A DNA stretch of 64,000 nt, from contig JANYDA010000027.1 of assembly GCA_025360005.1 (NCBI GenBank), forward strand, positions 1 to 64,000, read 5' to 3'. The stretch is from Fibrobacteria bacterium. Its GTDB lineage: Bacteria > Fibrobacterota > Fibrobacteria > UBA11236. Position 1 is the first letter of the stretch; each line of letters starts with the position of its first letter. The notes beneath the pieces are model-generated. The model was given only the letters and a program-made list of their open reading frames with translations. It was not told the origin of the DNA and did no database searches. This document shows positions 1-7,302 of the stretch, in pieces. A program made the translations under genes and the position numbers.

Positions 1-178
1 CCGGCGTGCTGTTGACGAACACGTTGACAATGGGGAACTTGGGCGTCATCCACATGAAGATGGTGCCGGCGTAGGGCTCCGGCGTGGGGATGGGCGCGGG
101 CGCGGGCGGGATGATCTGGGCGTGGATGTCCAGGCCTACGATGCCGGAGCCCATGGAGACGGCGGGGAAGAGGGGCAT
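1..178 (-). CDS. Partial hypothetical protein (T6SS locus)
   Basis: This is the 5' part of a gene that runs off the left edge, with about 59 codons visible. The start ATG at 178 follows the stop of the preceding small membrane-protein gene by a single base, so it belongs to the same minus-strand operon. The visible N-terminus begins MPLFPAVSMGSG, is rich in Pro and Ala around residues 23-33 (PPAPAPIPTPEP) and ends in a hydrophobic beta-like stretch ending near VNVFVNSTP. Short Gly/Pro-rich N-termini of this style occur in PAAR-like tip proteins of T6SS and Rhs loci, and the neighbours are VgrG and DUF2169 genes. The PAAR-like idea is an inference from context and too little sequence is present to assign a family. 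Confidence 0.6.
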   Translation of the reverse strand, partial: MPLFPAVSMGSGIVGLDIHAQIIPPAPAPIPTPEPYAGTIFMWMTPKFPIVNVFVNSTP

Positions 179-179
179 G

Positions 180-575
180 TCAGCTTCCCGTCCTTCCCAG
201 GTATTGGGTCACTTGCAGGTTACCGGAGACCCTGCGCTTCTTGTATTTCACCTTGACCAGCGTGCCCGCCGGGATCGCTTTGAACTCCTCCGCGTCCACG
301 CTGGCTTGGGCTTGCGCGCCTTCCAGGTCCAAGGTCAGGAGCCAGGTTTCCGGCACGGCGATCTTGACGGTCTGGTTGATGCCGCCCACGTTCTGCATGC
401 GGTATTGCTCGGAGAAGGGTACGTATTCCTTGCCCACCACTTTGCCGGCGGCTTCCCGCTCGCTCAGGAAGGCGCCGTCCGCCAGGCGGTAGGCGTAATA
501 GGCCAGGCCGGCGAGCAGCATCAGGCCGGCGAAGACGAAGATGAACCGGTTTTGCTGGAACGGGAAGGCGTTCAT
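180..575 (-). CDS. Small membrane-anchored protein, unknown function
   Basis: The 131-residue product has one clear hydrophobic segment at about residues 12-30, preceded by a short polar N-terminus, and then a roughly 100-residue domain predicted to lie outside the cytoplasm. That domain is beta-rich and ends in a basic patch (KVKYKKRR) followed by NLQVTQYLG. The ATG at 575 lies 7 bases beyond the stop of the DUF2169 gene 583-1662. The stop is one base before the next start, so it is in the middle of a tightly packed T6SS accessory operon. I do not recognise the family. A role as a membrane partner or immunity-type protein is possible but only suggested by position. Confidence 0.75.
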   Translation of the reverse strand: MNAFPFQQNRFIFVFAGLMLLAGLAYYAYRLADGAFLSEREAAGKVVGKEYVPFSEQYRMQNVGGINQTVKIAVPETWLLTLDLEGAQAQASVDAEEFKAIPAGTLVKVKYKKRRVSGNLQVTQYLGRTGS

Positions 576-582
576 GGGTTGC

Positions 583-1662
583 TCATTCCACCGTCAGATC
601 CAGCTTGGTCATTTGCGGTAGCCAGTCGGGGCCGGGATAGGGAACGCAGGCGCGCCATACCAGATCGATTTGGCGATCCTCGCCGCGGATTTGCACCGTG
701 TGCAGGACGGCCTGCGGGTCTTGCGGGCCCAGGCCCATATCGATATGCACCTTGGGCGTTTGTCCCGGGAGCTTGAATTCCCACACGCCTTCCGGCGTCA
801 GGTTTTCCAGGCGGATGGTTTCCGTGCCCGATAGGTAAGGCACCGAGAGGGCCGCGCCGTTGAAGTAGCGGAAGTCCATGCGCGGGAGGGGATTGGCCAG
901 GTACAGGTCGCGGTTCTTCTTATCCAGCAAGGCGGCGTTGGCTTCCCGCAATTCCTTTTCCAGCGCGGCGTCCCCGGGCATTATGCCGGCCAGGCTGCTG
1001 CGGGGCGGGGCGATTTTTGAGACCCAGCCGAGTCCGGCAGGCAGGGGTTGCTTCTGCCAATGTTTCATCTCCTGGATGCACAGGCGTTCGGCCGTAATGC
1101 GATCCTTGGGATCCTCAAGATTAGGTAACGGCAGGTTGTACAGGGATTTGGGGGTGGGCTTGACCACAAAGCCCTTGCCCAGGTGGTTGCGCGGGTAGGC
1201 ATAAGGCATCTTGGGATCGCTCCATACGTCCACGCCGCCGTAGGCGTTTTCATGGCGCAGTTCCATGACCGCGAAGGGCGCGGGCGCGGTGGCGGCGATG
1301 CATCCGCCCTCCGTCCAGCGGCAGATGCGGTCGCCCACTACCAGGATCTCTTTCCGGTATTTGCCTACGGCGATGGCGCAGGTGAGGCTTTGCACGGGGA
1401 CGCCGCCGGGGGAATAGGCCTTGCCGTCGAAGGCGATATCGGTTTGCAATTTGTAAGGGATATGATCGGATTCGAAGCGCACGGAGGAGTTCATGGGATC
1501 GCCGAAATGCTTATCGGCGGGGTGGAGCTTCTTGTCTTGCTGGGCGCGCGTGCAGGGGCCGCCGGGCGCAATGTCATAGGTGCGCTTGGTGAGGAGGCTA
1601 TAGATGGGTTCGCCCGTGGGCGATTGCCCGGGCAGGAAGATTTTCTGCACGGCCGCGGTCAT
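583..1662 (-). CDS. DUF2169 family protein, T6SS effector adaptor (copy 2)
   Basis: The 359-residue protein shows the DUF2169 pattern. It has an N-terminal LTKRTYDI motif, a central ENAYGG segment, a PYAYPRNHLGKGF block, and a C-terminal LHTVQIRGEDRQIDLVWR block. It has no signal peptide, so it should act in the cytoplasm. DUF2169 proteins are known T6SS adaptors that load effectors onto the VgrG/PAAR spike; the Agrobacterium DUF2169 protein needed for Tde2 delivery is the tested example. The ATG overlaps the stop of the upstream paralogue by 4 bases (ATGA), so the two are translationally coupled. The paralogues share every motif listed but differ clearly in sequence, suggesting that they load different partners. 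Confidence 0.9.
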   Translation of the reverse strand: MTAAVQKIFLPGQSPTGEPIYSLLTKRTYDIAPGGPCTRAQQDKKLHPADKHFGDPMNSSVRFESDHIPYKLQTDIAFDGKAYSPGGVPVQSLTCAIAVGKYRKEILVVGDRICRWTEGGCIAATAPAPFAVMELRHENAYGGVDVWSDPKMPYAYPRNHLGKGFVVKPTPKSLYNLPLPNLEDPKDRITAERLCIQEMKHWQKQPLPAGLGWVSKIAPPRSSLAGIMPGDAALEKELREANAALLDKKNRDLYLANPLPRMDFRYFNGAALSVPYLSGTETIRLENLTPEGVWEFKLPGQTPKVHIDMGLGPQDPQAVLHTVQIRGEDRQIDLVWRACVPYPGPDWLPQMTKLDLTVE

Positions 1663-2780
1663 TCCACCTCCGCCGCCAAGGTAGTCATCTCGGCCAGGTA
1701 TTCGATGCCGGGATAAGGCAGGGAGCCGCGCCAGACCAGGTCCAGCTGGCGTTCTTCGCCGCGGATTTGCACCGTATGCAGCACGGGATCCAGTCGCTGC
1801 ATGCCGCCGCCGATGTCCAGACGTAACATGGGTGTTTCCCCCGGCAGGGCGAACTTGAGCATGCCTCCCGGCGTGAGGCCGCGTAATTTGATCGTCTCAT
1901 CTCCTTTGAGCGGGGGGAAGGAAAGGCCTTGGGAGGCGCCTTGCAGGAAGCGGACATGGAAGCCCGGCAATTTGCTTTTGCGCGCCAGCACGATATGGTC
2001 CTTCCAGATGAGGCCCAGGAATTCCTCCTTGGTCATGGTGCCGGTTTCCACATAGGGCGGAATGGAACCCGCGTAGAAGGCGCGGGGATACCAGGTGCGT
2101 TGGTACCAGCCCAGGCCCTGGGGCATGGGCCCGCGCGGCCAGGCTTCCGGTACGTTGAGGACCATGCCTTCCGGCGTGAGGAGATCGGCGGGATCCTCGA
2201 TGGTGGGCAACTCCATCCCGTCCACGAATTCCTTCTGGTACTTGAGGATAAGGCCTTTGCCCATATCGTTGCGGGGATAATGGAAGGGGCCTTCCGGCAG
2301 GCTTTGCTTATCCTTGCCGCCGTAGGCGTTGTCGTAGCGGATTTCCATTTCCGTGAAGGGCTCGGGAGGGGTGAACACGGGCGGCCTGCCGGCCTGGAAC
2401 ACGCAGCGCCTTTGCCCGATGACGCGGACGATCTTGGCGCCCACGCCTTCCACTTGCAGGCCCACGTCCATGGCGGTCACGGGCTTGCCGCCCATGGCCA
2501 TGGCCTTGCCGATGAAGACCACATCGGTCAGGGACTTGAAAGGGGCCAGGTCCGCTTCGTATTTGACGGTGGAGGTTTGGGCGTCGCCCATGTCGTAATA
2601 TTCGTCGATGGGGGTTAGCGGCAAATCCTCTTCCGCCCGCACCGCGGGGCCGTTGGGGACTATGTCGTAAGTGCGTTTGACGAGCACGGAGAAGATGGGA
2701 TTGCCGGCCTCATCCTGTCCCGGCTGGACGGCATAGCCCGCTTTTTTCTTTTCCTTTGCGCCCGCGACTGTGACTGGCAA
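1659..2780 (-). CDS. DUF2169 family protein, T6SS effector adaptor (copy 1)
   Basis: This 373-residue protein is the first of two tandem DUF2169 paralogues downstream of vgrG. The family signature is visible as VKRTYDIVPNGPA near residue 32, IRYDNAYGGKD in the middle, FHYPRNDMGKGL, and a C-terminal HTVQIRGEERQLDLVWRG. The start is a TTG at 2780 behind a good Shine-Dalgarno (GGAGG with a 7-base gap); no in-frame ATG occurs before the conserved region, which supports the TTG. DUF2169 proteins are T6SS adaptor/chaperones that act between the effector and the spike. The vgrG gene ends 27 bases upstream, consistent with a vgrG-adaptor-adaptor arrangement. Which cargo each copy serves cannot be read from the sequence. 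Confidence 0.9.
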   Translation of the reverse strand: MPVTVAGAKEKKKAGYAVQPGQDEAGNPIFSVLVKRTYDIVPNGPAVRAEEDLPLTPIDEYYDMGDAQTSTVKYEADLAPFKSLTDVVFIGKAMAMGGKPVTAMDVGLQVEGVGAKIVRVIGQRRCVFQAGRPPVFTPPEPFTEMEIRYDNAYGGKDKQSLPEGPFHYPRNDMGKGLILKYQKEFVDGMELPTIEDPADLLTPEGMVLNVPEAWPRGPMPQGLGWYQRTWYPRAFYAGSIPPYVETGTMTKEEFLGLIWKDHIVLARKSKLPGFHVRFLQGASQGLSFPPLKGDETIKLRGLTPGGMLKFALPGETPMLRLDIGGGMQRLDPVLHTVQIRGEERQLDLVWRGSLPYPGIEYLAEMTTLAAEVE

Positions 2781-2807
2781 AGCTATCCTCCGGCCCGGGA
2801 TTGAGGT

Positions 2808-4922
2808 TTACGGATTGAGCATGACGGCCGCGCCGCCCTTGACGGTGTTGACCGCGGAGGCGTCCGACATGATGGCGGCGCCCTTGATGGTGTTGAGGGT
2901 ATCCGCCTTGGAGGTTACCGTGCCGCCGGCTATGTTCACGGAGCCGGTGCCTTTGACATTGGTATCGGTCGCGGTCAAGGTGGCTTTGGGGCCCCCGTCC
3001 GCCATGATGCTGGCGGTGCCCTTGATGGTCACGTCCTTGCCGCTCAGCTCGATGGTGCCGTCCATTTTCATGGTGAGACTGCTGGCGCCCACGATGAGCT
3101 TGATCTCCTGGCTGGCTTTAAGTTCCACCTTGCCGGCATCCCCGTTCATGGTGAGCGAGATGTTCCCGCTGCCGTCTTTCAAGGTGACCACGTGGCCGCC
3201 GTCCTTCATCTCCAAAGTGTTCTTGCCTGTGGTCACCAGGGTGATGGTGGTGCCCTGATCGTCCAGCTTCAGCTCCATGCCGCCGGTGGTCTTGATGTCG
3301 ATGTTCTTGTTCTTGTCGTCCGCGGCGATGGCGTTCCCGCCGGAGGTCTTGACGGAATAGCCCTTGCTGTCCGCGCTATCGTCCAGGCTGATGCCGTGGC
3401 CGCCGGAGGTGGCGATGTGGATGCCGGTCTTGCCTTCCTTATCGTCCAGCGTCACGGAGTGTCCGGAATGGGACTTGATCATGTTCTGGGATTTGTTGTC
3501 CGCCTTTACGGGCGTGCCCTTGCCGGGATTGGGCACCGCGCCCAGGCCGATGGGGCGATCCAGATCCCCGTCCACAAAGCCCACTACGATTTCCGTATCC
3601 GTGTGCAGGGGGAAATGCATGCCGTAGCCGGCGCCCGCATAAGGCTGGGCCAGGCGGATGGCCTTGCTGGCCTTGCCGTCCTTGTCCTCGCTGCGATCGA
3701 AGAACAGCTTCATGCGGTAGCGGCCTTCTTCGTCCAGGTAGGCGTAGGATCCTTTTTGCCCGTCCACCTTGGCGGTCAATATGCCCGGGGCCTTGGGCTT
3801 GGGCGTGGCCAGCGCCGGCCGGAATTGTGTCAAAGCGGGAATGGCTTCGAAGCTGTTGGTGTAATGGGGCATGGGCCGCCTTACCGCATCCACGGTGCCG
3901 TCGTCCCCGGACTCGGTCAACGCGCCCCTGTGGGTCACGCGCGTGATCAGATAATCGCCGTTGAAACCTTCCGCGTCCGCCTTCTCCAGGCTGAAGCGGT
4001 AGCCCGGACTCATGTCCCGCGCCACGCCGGTGCCGCGATAGATCTCGCGCTCGCAGGCGAACAGCTCGGTGCGGATCTGCGCCATGCGCTTGGCCTCGTC
4101 CGTGGTTTTGACATGGTCGCCGAAATGATAATACTCGCCCGGGCCTTCCATCTCGTAAAACCCGATGACCTTGGTTTCCGGGGTGCGGTAGTTGTAGTCC
4201 TTCAAGGTGGCGCGGCCGGTGACGAATTTCATGCTCTTCATCAGCGAGTCCACGTACTCGCCCGCCTCCATATGCATGCCCGTTTCCGGGCGGAAGGGAA
4301 GCTTGGGGAACAGCGGCAGGGGCTTGATGGCGTCCTTTTTGTTGGACAGGATCATCACCTCGCGATCGCCCTGGTGGTTGAAGAAGTAGAAGATGCCTTC
4401 CTCTTCCAACAGGCGCTGGACGAAATCGAGATCGGATTCGTTGTACTGCACCGTGAACTCGCGCTTGGCATAGCTCTGGCCCTTGGCCTCGAACTCGGCG
4501 TCGATCTTGAAATCCGTATCCTTGGCGAAATAATCGCCGAGCACATCCCCGACTATTTCCAGCACGTCCTTGTTCTGGAAGATGCGGCTCTGGATCATAT
4601 AGGAGGCTATTTTGATGCGCGGCTCCAGCACAAACTCGTAGGTGAAGTTGAGCGCCACGGTGCCGTCGCTGTCCGGGACCTGGCTGAAGCTGGTGATGAT
4701 GCCGTAATGCTTGGTGTCCGCGTTGGCGCCGCCCACTATCAAGGTCGCCGCCACGCCGATGCCGTCATCGAACTTCATGTCCAGATCGAATGCCACCGCG
4801 CGGATGGTGAAGGAGAAGCATTCCGAGAACGATTCCCGCCCGATGAAATCGATGACGCGGAACGTGTCCAAAGGATAGGCTCCTATCTGGAGCGAGAAAA
4901 TCGATGTGTCGGCGGAAGCCAT
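2808..4922 (-). CDS. vgrG: Type VI secretion spike protein VgrG (TssI)
   Basis: The 704-residue protein has the standard VgrG order. A gp27-like part (about 1-380) starts ASADTSIFSLQIGAYPLDTF and includes YNESDLDFVQRLLEEEGIFY and GDYLITRVTHRG. A gp5-like OB fold follows, with AQPYAGAGYGMHFPLHTDTEIVVGF and DLDRPIGLGAVPNP. The last 230 residues are a Gly/Thr/Lys-rich beta-strand repeat that should form the needle. It trimerises at the tip of the T6SS tail and carries effectors. The C-terminus is an ordinary spike repeat with no extra catalytic domain, so cargo must be bound non-covalently, matching the downstream DUF2169 adaptors. Start ATG 4922 has a GAGGG ribosome site. It is divergent from the unknown gene at 5121. 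Confidence 0.97.
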   Translation of the reverse strand: MASADTSIFSLQIGAYPLDTFRVIDFIGRESFSECFSFTIRAVAFDLDMKFDDGIGVAATLIVGGANADTKHYGIITSFSQVPDSDGTVALNFTYEFVLEPRIKIASYMIQSRIFQNKDVLEIVGDVLGDYFAKDTDFKIDAEFEAKGQSYAKREFTVQYNESDLDFVQRLLEEEGIFYFFNHQGDREVMILSNKKDAIKPLPLFPKLPFRPETGMHMEAGEYVDSLMKSMKFVTGRATLKDYNYRTPETKVIGFYEMEGPGEYYHFGDHVKTTDEAKRMAQIRTELFACEREIYRGTGVARDMSPGYRFSLEKADAEGFNGDYLITRVTHRGALTESGDDGTVDAVRRPMPHYTNSFEAIPALTQFRPALATPKPKAPGILTAKVDGQKGSYAYLDEEGRYRMKLFFDRSEDKDGKASKAIRLAQPYAGAGYGMHFPLHTDTEIVVGFVDGDLDRPIGLGAVPNPGKGTPVKADNKSQNMIKSHSGHSVTLDDKEGKTGIHIATSGGHGISLDDSADSKGYSVKTSGGNAIAADDKNKNIDIKTTGGMELKLDDQGTTITLVTTGKNTLEMKDGGHVVTLKDGSGNISLTMNGDAGKVELKASQEIKLIVGASSLTMKMDGTIELSGKDVTIKGTASIMADGGPKATLTATDTNVKGTGSVNIAGGTVTSKADTLNTIKGAAIMSDASAVNTVKGGAAVMLNP

Positions 4923-5016
4923 GCTAACCCTCGGGCCTTAGACTGTGTTAGGGAATACTATGTACCTAAAAATAAGCCTTAATTCCAAATAAAGCCGAAT
5001 TTGCCGGGAAGGGACG

Positions 5017-5085
5017 TGATGGGGCTCACCTCCCTGGACTAGGGGCGCGCCGACGCCGTCCGCGTGTTGATGGGGCTCACATCCC
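5017..5085. repeat. Pair of 18-bp near-identical direct repeats in the vgrG/5121 divergent region
   Basis: The words at 5017-5034 and 5068-5085 read TGATGGGGCTCAC, then C or A, then TCCC, with one mismatch in 18 bases and a period of 51 bp. They lie upstream of the gene starting at 5121 and between two divergent genes, so they could be binding sites for a regulator. Nothing else supports that. Confidence 0.4.
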
Positions 5086-5120
5086 GGCCGGATGAAAATG
5101 CTAATTTCAACCCAGGTACC

Positions 5121-6026
5121 ATGCCCAAATTCCAAGGCCAGACGGACAAAATCACGCGCATCCAGATGACCTCCGTGTTGCTGCATGCGCGTTGGGGCAG
5201 CCCCCAGGCCGCCCAAGGCGGGGAAGTGCCCATCGAGGTACAAACCCAATATGTGGGCGATGGGTCGGAGATCAAGGTGACCGTCAAGGATCACGCGGGC
5301 GCCACCGTGGACTCCGTTTCCGGCTGCATGTACTCGAACCTGTTCCGTTCCCCCTACCGGATCAAGCCCGGAGGCAACGGTTCTCTATATTTCGAGGCGG
5401 AGCTTCCCGCCCATCATCTCAAAGGCAAGAGCGGCCCGCTTAAAGTAGTCTCCGTCAAGCTTTCCGATCTCAAATGGTGCGATGAGGCGGGCAAGGAAAC
5501 CCTGGAAACCGGCGAGGATGCCGTGCTGCTTTTGCAAGCCAAGTGCGTCGGCGCCCCGGACGATACGCCCTGCGACGTGGTCATCCATCTCAAGTTGCGG
5601 GAAGAAAGCGAGAAAACCGTTTTCCAGGGCCAGGCCAAGGCCAAGGATGGCGCTATCGAAATGCTTTGGAAGGGCGGCCTCAAGGAAAGCGTCCATAAGA
5701 TCAAGGATCATACCTCCCTGGATAAGGTGGGAGAGGATTATTACCCGCCGGAATTGCATTTCCGCGTGGCCTGCCTGGGCGCGAAAGCGGAATCGCCCAC
5801 GCTCAAGGTGGCGCATTTGCTTACCCTCAAATACCAGGCGGCCCCGGGCAAGGCCGGTCCTTACCAAGGCAAGAAAATCACCGTGATCGCTCCGGACGGG
5901 GAACGGGTTGACCATACCATCCCGGCAGACGGCTTGATCGAAGTCAAACAGTCCAAGCCGGGCCTCTATCGCATCGACGAGACTAAGCTGAAGCCATTGG
6001 CCGGCGAACCGGACGCGGCCGCGTAG
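5121..6026 (+). CDS. Unknown beta-rich protein encoded inside the T6SS cluster
   Basis: The product is 301 residues if translation starts at ATG 5121 (MPKFQGQTDKITRI). In-frame GTG/ATG codons at 5064-5070 would add up to 19 residues of low-complexity sequence and fall on the upstream repeat, so I prefer 5121. There is no signal peptide or membrane segment. The N-terminal half looks like an Ig-like beta domain (GGEVPIEVQTQYVGDGSEI, VTVKDHAGATVD). The C-terminus ends in a short ITVIAPDGERVDH strand region similar in style to the tails of the PAAR protein at 10243. It is the only plus-strand gene in the cluster, lying between vgrG and the pentapeptide gene. I do not recognise the family; cargo, immunity or adaptor roles are all possible. 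Confidence 0.8.
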   Translation: MPKFQGQTDKITRIQMTSVLLHARWGSPQAAQGGEVPIEVQTQYVGDGSEIKVTVKDHAGATVDSVSGCMYSNLFRSPYRIKPGGNGSLYFEAELPAHHLKGKSGPLKVVSVKLSDLKWCDEAGKETLETGEDAVLLLQAKCVGAPDDTPCDVVIHLKLREESEKTVFQGQAKAKDGAIEMLWKGGLKESVHKIKDHTSLDKVGEDYYPPELHFRVACLGAKAESPTLKVAHLLTLKYQAAPGKAGPYQGKKITVIAPDGERVDHTIPADGLIEVKQSKPGLYRIDETKLKPLAGEPDAAA

Positions 6027-6041
6027 CCGTATACCCGCATT

Positions 6042-6081
6042 GCCGTAGGCGATTTACCATAGCCGCAGGCGTTTTACCGTT
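6042..6081. repeat. Imperfect 20-bp tandem duplication
   Basis: Two adjacent 20-bp units (6042-6061 and 6062-6081) match at 16 of 20 positions, with the shared core GCCGNAGGCGNTTTACC. They lie in the short gap between the convergent genes ending at 6026 and 6133. No hairpin with a T-tract is evident here. This may be simple sequence drift with no function. Confidence 0.4.
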
Positions 6082-6132
6082 GGGACGAGTTGGCGAGTGA
6101 GCGAGTAGGTGATAAGGGCCGTAACGTAATGG

Positions 6133-7299
6133 CTAAAAAGGCCGCTTGCTTTCGTAGATGGTGCCGATGGCGGAATATTCCAGCTTAGCACCCGTCTTCG
6201 CGTTTTCCCAAGCCACTTCGTGGAACTCGGCGCTGTCCAGGCGCATGAATTCATGGATGTTCAAACCGCTGAAGCGGCAGGCCGTGAAGGTGGATTTGTC
6301 CATGTAGATGTCCCCGGCCTGCAATCCTTCGAACTTGCAATTCTCGAATTTGCTCCCGTTGCCGAGCAGGATCATGTCGGCTTGGATATTCTTCACGGTC
6401 ACGTTGGAATAGGATCCCCGCATGCCAAAGCGGCCCTTGGTGACCAGGTTCTGGATGACGCAATCCTGCCCGCCCCATAAGGCGAAGCTGCCGCGCAATT
6501 GCGACAGGTCGAATGTCGAGTTCTTGAAGGCCACGCCGCGGGGTTCATAGGCCTTGAGGTTGCCCGCCGGCTTCACCTGTATGCCGGAAATGGTGGAGGT
6601 TTCGAATTGGATGTCCTGCAGATCCGCGCCTTCGAAAACCGGTTGCTCCAACTGGCAGGATCCCATGTAGAGATGTTTGAATTGCTTTTCCGTGAAGGCG
6701 GGCTGGCGGAAAACGCAAGCGGTGAAAGACGCGTCCTCATAGTCGTTGTTCCGGAAGCGCGCGTGGTTGAATTCCGCTTTATCGAAGCCGGCCTTCTCCA
6801 GGCGCGTATCGGCGATCAGAATGCCGTCGAACTTGGAGTCGGCGAATTCGGTCCAGCCCGGCTCCTTCTCGTCGAACCTCATATTCCCGTGGGTGATTTC
6901 CCCGCCGTGGAAACGGCAGCCCAGGAACCGGGCCTTTTTCCAGGAGCAACGGTTGAAGCTGCAGTCCGTGAACTCGGATTTCTCGATGACGGTGCCGTCG
7001 AAATCCACCCCTTCAAAGCGGCAGTTGCGGAAACGGGAGTTGGAGAGGCGCTGCGTTTTGAAAGCCATGCTGGAGACGGCCGCGCCCTGGAGATCCAGGC
7101 CCTTCACCTCGAATGCCGGCCAAGCCAGGTCATGCAACTTGAGTCCGGCATTCCCGTATTTCGCATTGAACGCGGGCACATCCTTCAGCAAACTGTTGAG
7201 ATCGCCGGTGAATTCATTCTGCATAGGGCACCCCAAGGAAATGATGGAAAGGATGGAAAGGATAGAGAGGGCGATGGCGATCCGGATTTTCATGCGCAT
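6133..7299 (-). CDS. Pentapeptide-repeat-like beta-helix protein (T6SS locus)
   Basis: The 388-residue protein is dominated by repeated A(D/N)LXX-type units such as FEGADLQDIQFETS, FRNCRFEGVDFDGT, DKAEFNHARFRN and FDLSQLRG. These are expected to stack as a right-handed quadrilateral beta helix. The annotated start (ATG 7299) gives a hydrophobic N-terminus ending in ISLGC at about residue 24, which could be a signal peptide with a poor lipobox. A second ATG at MQNEFTG (residue 26) would give a cytoplasmic protein instead. The first start lies 3 bases after the stop of the metallophosphoesterase gene, so the two are likely co-transcribed. Pentapeptide proteins recur beside DUF2169 and VgrG genes in T6SS islands, but their role is not established. 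Confidence 0.85.
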   Translation of the reverse strand: MRMKIRIAIALSILSILSIISLGCPMQNEFTGDLNSLLKDVPAFNAKYGNAGLKLHDLAWPAFEVKGLDLQGAAVSSMAFKTQRLSNSRFRNCRFEGVDFDGTVIEKSEFTDCSFNRCSWKKARFLGCRFHGGEITHGNMRFDEKEPGWTEFADSKFDGILIADTRLEKAGFDKAEFNHARFRNNDYEDASFTACVFRQPAFTEKQFKHLYMGSCQLEQPVFEGADLQDIQFETSTISGIQVKPAGNLKAYEPRGVAFKNSTFDLSQLRGSFALWGGQDCVIQNLVTKGRFGMRGSYSNVTVKNIQADMILLGNGSKFENCKFEGLQAGDIYMDKSTFTACRFSGLNIHEFMRLDSAEFHEVAWENAKTGAKLEYSAIGTIYESKRPF

Positions 7300-7302
7300 G
7301 GA

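Noticed and set aside
3192-4982. 596-codon open frame on the plus strand
   Set aside because: It lies fully antisense to vgrG, its product is His/Val/Gly-rich without family features, and GC-rich codon use makes such long shadow frames common.
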